From Brachyhypopomus gauderio (Eukaryota; Chordata; Actinopteri; Gymnotiformes; Hypopomidae): a stretch of DNA of 64,000 nt. Location of the stretch: positions 51,473,682 through 51,537,681 of the forward strand of contig NC_135211.1 in assembly GCF_052324685.1 (NCBI RefSeq), read 5' to 3'. Below the pieces are notes generated by a model. The model was not told the origin of the DNA and did no database searches. It saw only the letters and a program-made list of their open reading frames with translations. A program made the translations under genes and the position numbers. Below, one piece after another: positions 61,619 through 64,000 of this stretch (positions are counted from its first letter, which is position 1; each line of letters begins with the position of its first letter).

Positions 61619-63810
61619 TCAGTAAAAAATTATATCCTCACAAATCCAACCAAAATGGTCAATACAAGGATAATCAGCCCACGTCTTTACATTAGACCCA
61701 TAGCCAGTATTAACACAGTCCTCATCTCCTGCATAACTGTTTGGTTCCCCACGATCCCAGAATCTGAAACAGAGAATCAGAGGTTCACCTGTGTTTCTAA
61801 AGGTAATGAGCAAGAGTCATTAACTCCATCATGATCAGACTTCAGTTCAGTGGTCTCTTACCCAGTGGTCAGTGCTGTACCGTCCACCCATTTCCAAGTT
61901 CCCTCTTTCTCACTGTCAGTCAAGCCAATCCAAGCACGCACGCTGCTGAGAGTTTTACTGATGAACTCCTGTCATAGTGGGAAAATTGTATAATTAAAAG
62001 TAAAAAAAAAAAACAGTCCCCCCCCCCCCACCCACCTGTTAATCTGCTCCACCCTCACCTGTTCCTATACTCCACCCTCACATGATATGCTGCTCCACCC
62101 TCACCTGTTAATCTGCTTCACCCTCACCTGTTCTTCTGTTCCACCCTCACATGTTCCTCTACTCCACCCTCACATATTCTTCTGTTCCACCCTCACCTCT
62201 TCCTCTGCTCCACCCTCACCTGTTATTCTGCACCACCCTCACCTGGTATTCTGCTCCACCCTCACCTGTTCTGCTGCTCCACCCTCACCTGTTCTGCTGC
62301 TCCAACCTCACCTGTTCTGCTGCTCCACCCTCACCTGGTAATCTGCTCCACCCTCACCTGGTAATCTGCTCCACCCTCACCTGTTATTCTGCTCCACCCT
62401 CACCTGTTAATCTGCTCCACCATCACTTGTTCTTCTGTTCCACCCTCACCTGTTCTGCTGCTCCACCCTCACCTGTTATTCTGCACCACCCTCACCTGGT
62501 AATCTGCTCCAACCTCACCTGGTCTGCTGCTCCACCCTCACCTGGTAATCTGCTCCACCCTCACCTGTTCCTCTACTCCACCCTCACCCGTTAATTTGCT
62601 CCACCCTCACCCATTAATCTGCTCCACCCTCACTTGTTCTGCTGCTCCACCTTCACCTGGTAATCTGCTGCTCCACCCTCACCCGTTAATTTGCTCCACC
62701 CTCACCCATTCATTTGCTCCACCCTCACCCATTAATCTGCTCCACCCTCACCCATTAATCTGCTCCACCCTCACTTGTTCTGCTGCTCCACCTTCACCTG
62801 GTAATCTGCTGCTCCACCCTCACCTGTTCCTCTACTCCACCCTCACCTGTTAATCTGCTCCACCCTCACCCGTTATTCTGCTCCACCCTCACCTGTTGCT
62901 CTACTCCACCCTCACATGTTCTTCTGTTCCACCCTCACCTATTAATCTGCTCCACCTTCACCTGTTCCTCTGCTCCACCCTCACCTGTTCCTCTCTGCTG
63001 TTTATGATCACCAGGTCTGCTCCTCTCTGTCTGCAGTCTTGTCTGCTCTCACTCCAGGTCTTCTTCTCAGTAGAGACGTAGTAAAGACTGGAGCTGAAGT
63101 ATCTCCATCCTAATATGGAAATCTGTTTCTTAGAACACTTCTTTAAGAGACACCCATGTTTGTACACATTTCTGAGTACTTTTTAAAGGAAACAACAGTT
63201 AGATACTACTAGCCTGTTGCACCTCCAAGGGTTCCCAATGAATTAAAAAAGGTCACATTAACACATTGATGTCTCTATATGTGAACATACAGGAAAAGCA
63301 GCACAGAGCCTCACCTCTGAAATAAGTGTGTTGAATTACTTGGACAGAATGAAAAGGGTGCCATAGTTTTTAGTAATTAAACTAAATCAAACTAAAGTAT
63401 TTCGACACTACCTGCTTTAGACACAATTTCCTTGGGAACTTCCTATTGGGAATGGTCTGCAAATATGCACTTACCTGGATCAGAAAACTTTCTTTGGAGT
63501 TGTTCTTGCTCTTTCTTTAGCTGGTCTCTTTCTACCTTCAGGGTGTTGTACTTGGTCAGTAACTGGCATCTCTCTATAGTCTGGTTGTTGTAACCAATCT
63601 GTAATTGATCTCTCTCTATAGTCAGGTTGTAGTTACTGGTCTGTAGCTGGTCTATCTCTATGGTTAGATTGGTGTAACTGGTCTGTAACTGGTCTCTCTC
63701 TGCAGTGAACTTGACCCACAGCACTATGATGACATTCAGCAGGAGAACACACAGCAGCCCCAGACACACTGTAGTCAGTCTGAAACATCTGCTCCATGTA
63801 GTTCTGGTTC
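61619..63810 (-). CDS. CD209-like C-type lectin receptor, partial (exons 2-5)
   Basis: Exons on the minus strand are 63810-63475, 63109-62985, 61968-61862 and 61763-61619, with GT/AG borders and phases matching lectin gene 1. Exon 2 encodes a transmembrane helix ([21 protein letters not shown]) and a short neck of about four ERDQLQ-type 14-residue repeats with three N-glycosylation sites (two NLT, one NQT). The lectin domain has [36 protein letters not shown], the sugar motif EPN, and cysteines in EDC, YPC and WIC. The second Ca-ligand motif WND reads WAD. Exon 1 with the cytoplasmic tail must lie beyond 63.83 kb, probably outside the window. A large 23-bp minisatellite occupies most of intron 3. 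The gene is convergent with lectin gene 1. Confidence 0.8.
62033..62984 (-). repeat. 23-bp minisatellite derived from the exon 3 splice donor
   Basis: About 40 copies of a 23-bp unit, on the minus strand AGGAACAGGTGAGGGTGGAG plus CAG. The unit equals the last bases of exon 3 (GAACAG) plus the start of intron 3 (GTGAGGGTGGAGCAG). Many copies therefore repeat a good 5' splice site. A few units are 26 bp. It begins directly at the exon 3 border (62985). Confidence 0.9.
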
Positions 63811-64000
63811 CTGGGTTCATACACATTTAAAAATTACCTGATGTAATGTAATTTTTAAATTCATTGTTTCAGGGGATCACAATCTAAACTACTTCCTAGG
63901 CTGAAGTCTCCAACATGTTTTTGAAAGGACTTCATATATCATTGCAAGACAATATCATTGCAGACTGAACCTTATAAGTCTTTAACTAATCCCCACCGTT
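63811..64000. other. Intron 1 of lectin gene 2, right window edge
   Basis: Nothing coding was recognised in this last stretch; a tail exon like that of gene 1 or 51334-51439 is not present. Confidence 0.5.

Noticed and set aside
62033..62986. CRISPR-like array
   Set aside because: Units are contiguous without unique spacers and the genome is a vertebrate; it is a minisatellite.

Overview
This is a teleost fish nuclear genome window; an otophysan such as a characin or relative is plausible but not provable from sequence alone. The grounds are spliced vertebrate C-type lectin exons with fish CD209-like architecture, fish-typical repeats (Rex1, L2, L1/Tx1, Tc1, hAT, piggyBac, Harbinger, Tf1/sushi-type LTR elements, tRNA-SINE tails) and long CA/TG microsatellites. 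There are no prokaryotic features.

Two paralogous lectin genes point towards each other and flank about 50 kb of nested transposons. Gene 1 (plus strand, 6.0-11.9 kb) is complete: five exons in phase, encoding about 362 aa with a cytoplasmic tail, one transmembrane helix, a coiled-coil neck of 14-residue repeats and a C-type lectin domain with EPN and WND motifs. Gene 2 (minus strand, 63.8-61.6 kb) has exons 2-5; its exon 1 lies beyond the right edge. A lone exon 1 of a third family member is at 51.3-51.4 kb. The only other host-like locus is a broken multi-exon pseudogene at 15.45-17.4 kb, resembling teleost G2E3/HECT-like proteins.

Layout: 0-5 kb, short repeats, a Rex1 remnant and pol-less LTR element 1. 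6-12 kb, lectin gene 1 with a Tc1 copy, a solo LTR and a 39-bp minisatellite in introns. 12-17.4 kb, hAT elements and the pseudogene. 17.8-20.3 kb, Rex1 fused to a truncated Tc1. 20.3-31.5 kb, one minus-strand L1-type LINE split by Harbinger, hAT (with a Tigger-like insert), a near-full-length L2, an L2-tail/SINE insert and another hAT. 32.2 kb, solo LTR. 32.8-41.5 kb, a hAT holding a palindromic MITE, a piggyBac with an apparently intact three-exon transposase, and LTR element 2. 41.5-44 kb, solo LTR and RTE debris. 44.2-50.4 kb, a hAT holding an L1 with intact ORF2. 53.4-58.9 kb, a hAT holding LTR element 3. 59.1-60.2 kb, a hAT holding a tRNA-SINE. 60.9-61.5 kb, an ERV-like solo LTR. 62.0-63.0 kb, a 23-bp minisatellite in lectin gene 2. 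Most insertions were bounded by reading exact target-site duplications.

The most interesting system is the trio of pol-less LTR elements. Each has, one base after its 5' LTR, a 10-base stretch exactly complementary to its own LTR about 30 bases downstream of a TATA box. The three stretches differ from one another but each matches its own LTR, which is the signature of Tf1/sushi-type self-priming; the stretch also lies inside a reading frame that starts within the LTR. A second unusual feature is the 23-bp minisatellite, which is an amplified copy of the exon 3 splice-donor junction of lectin gene 2.
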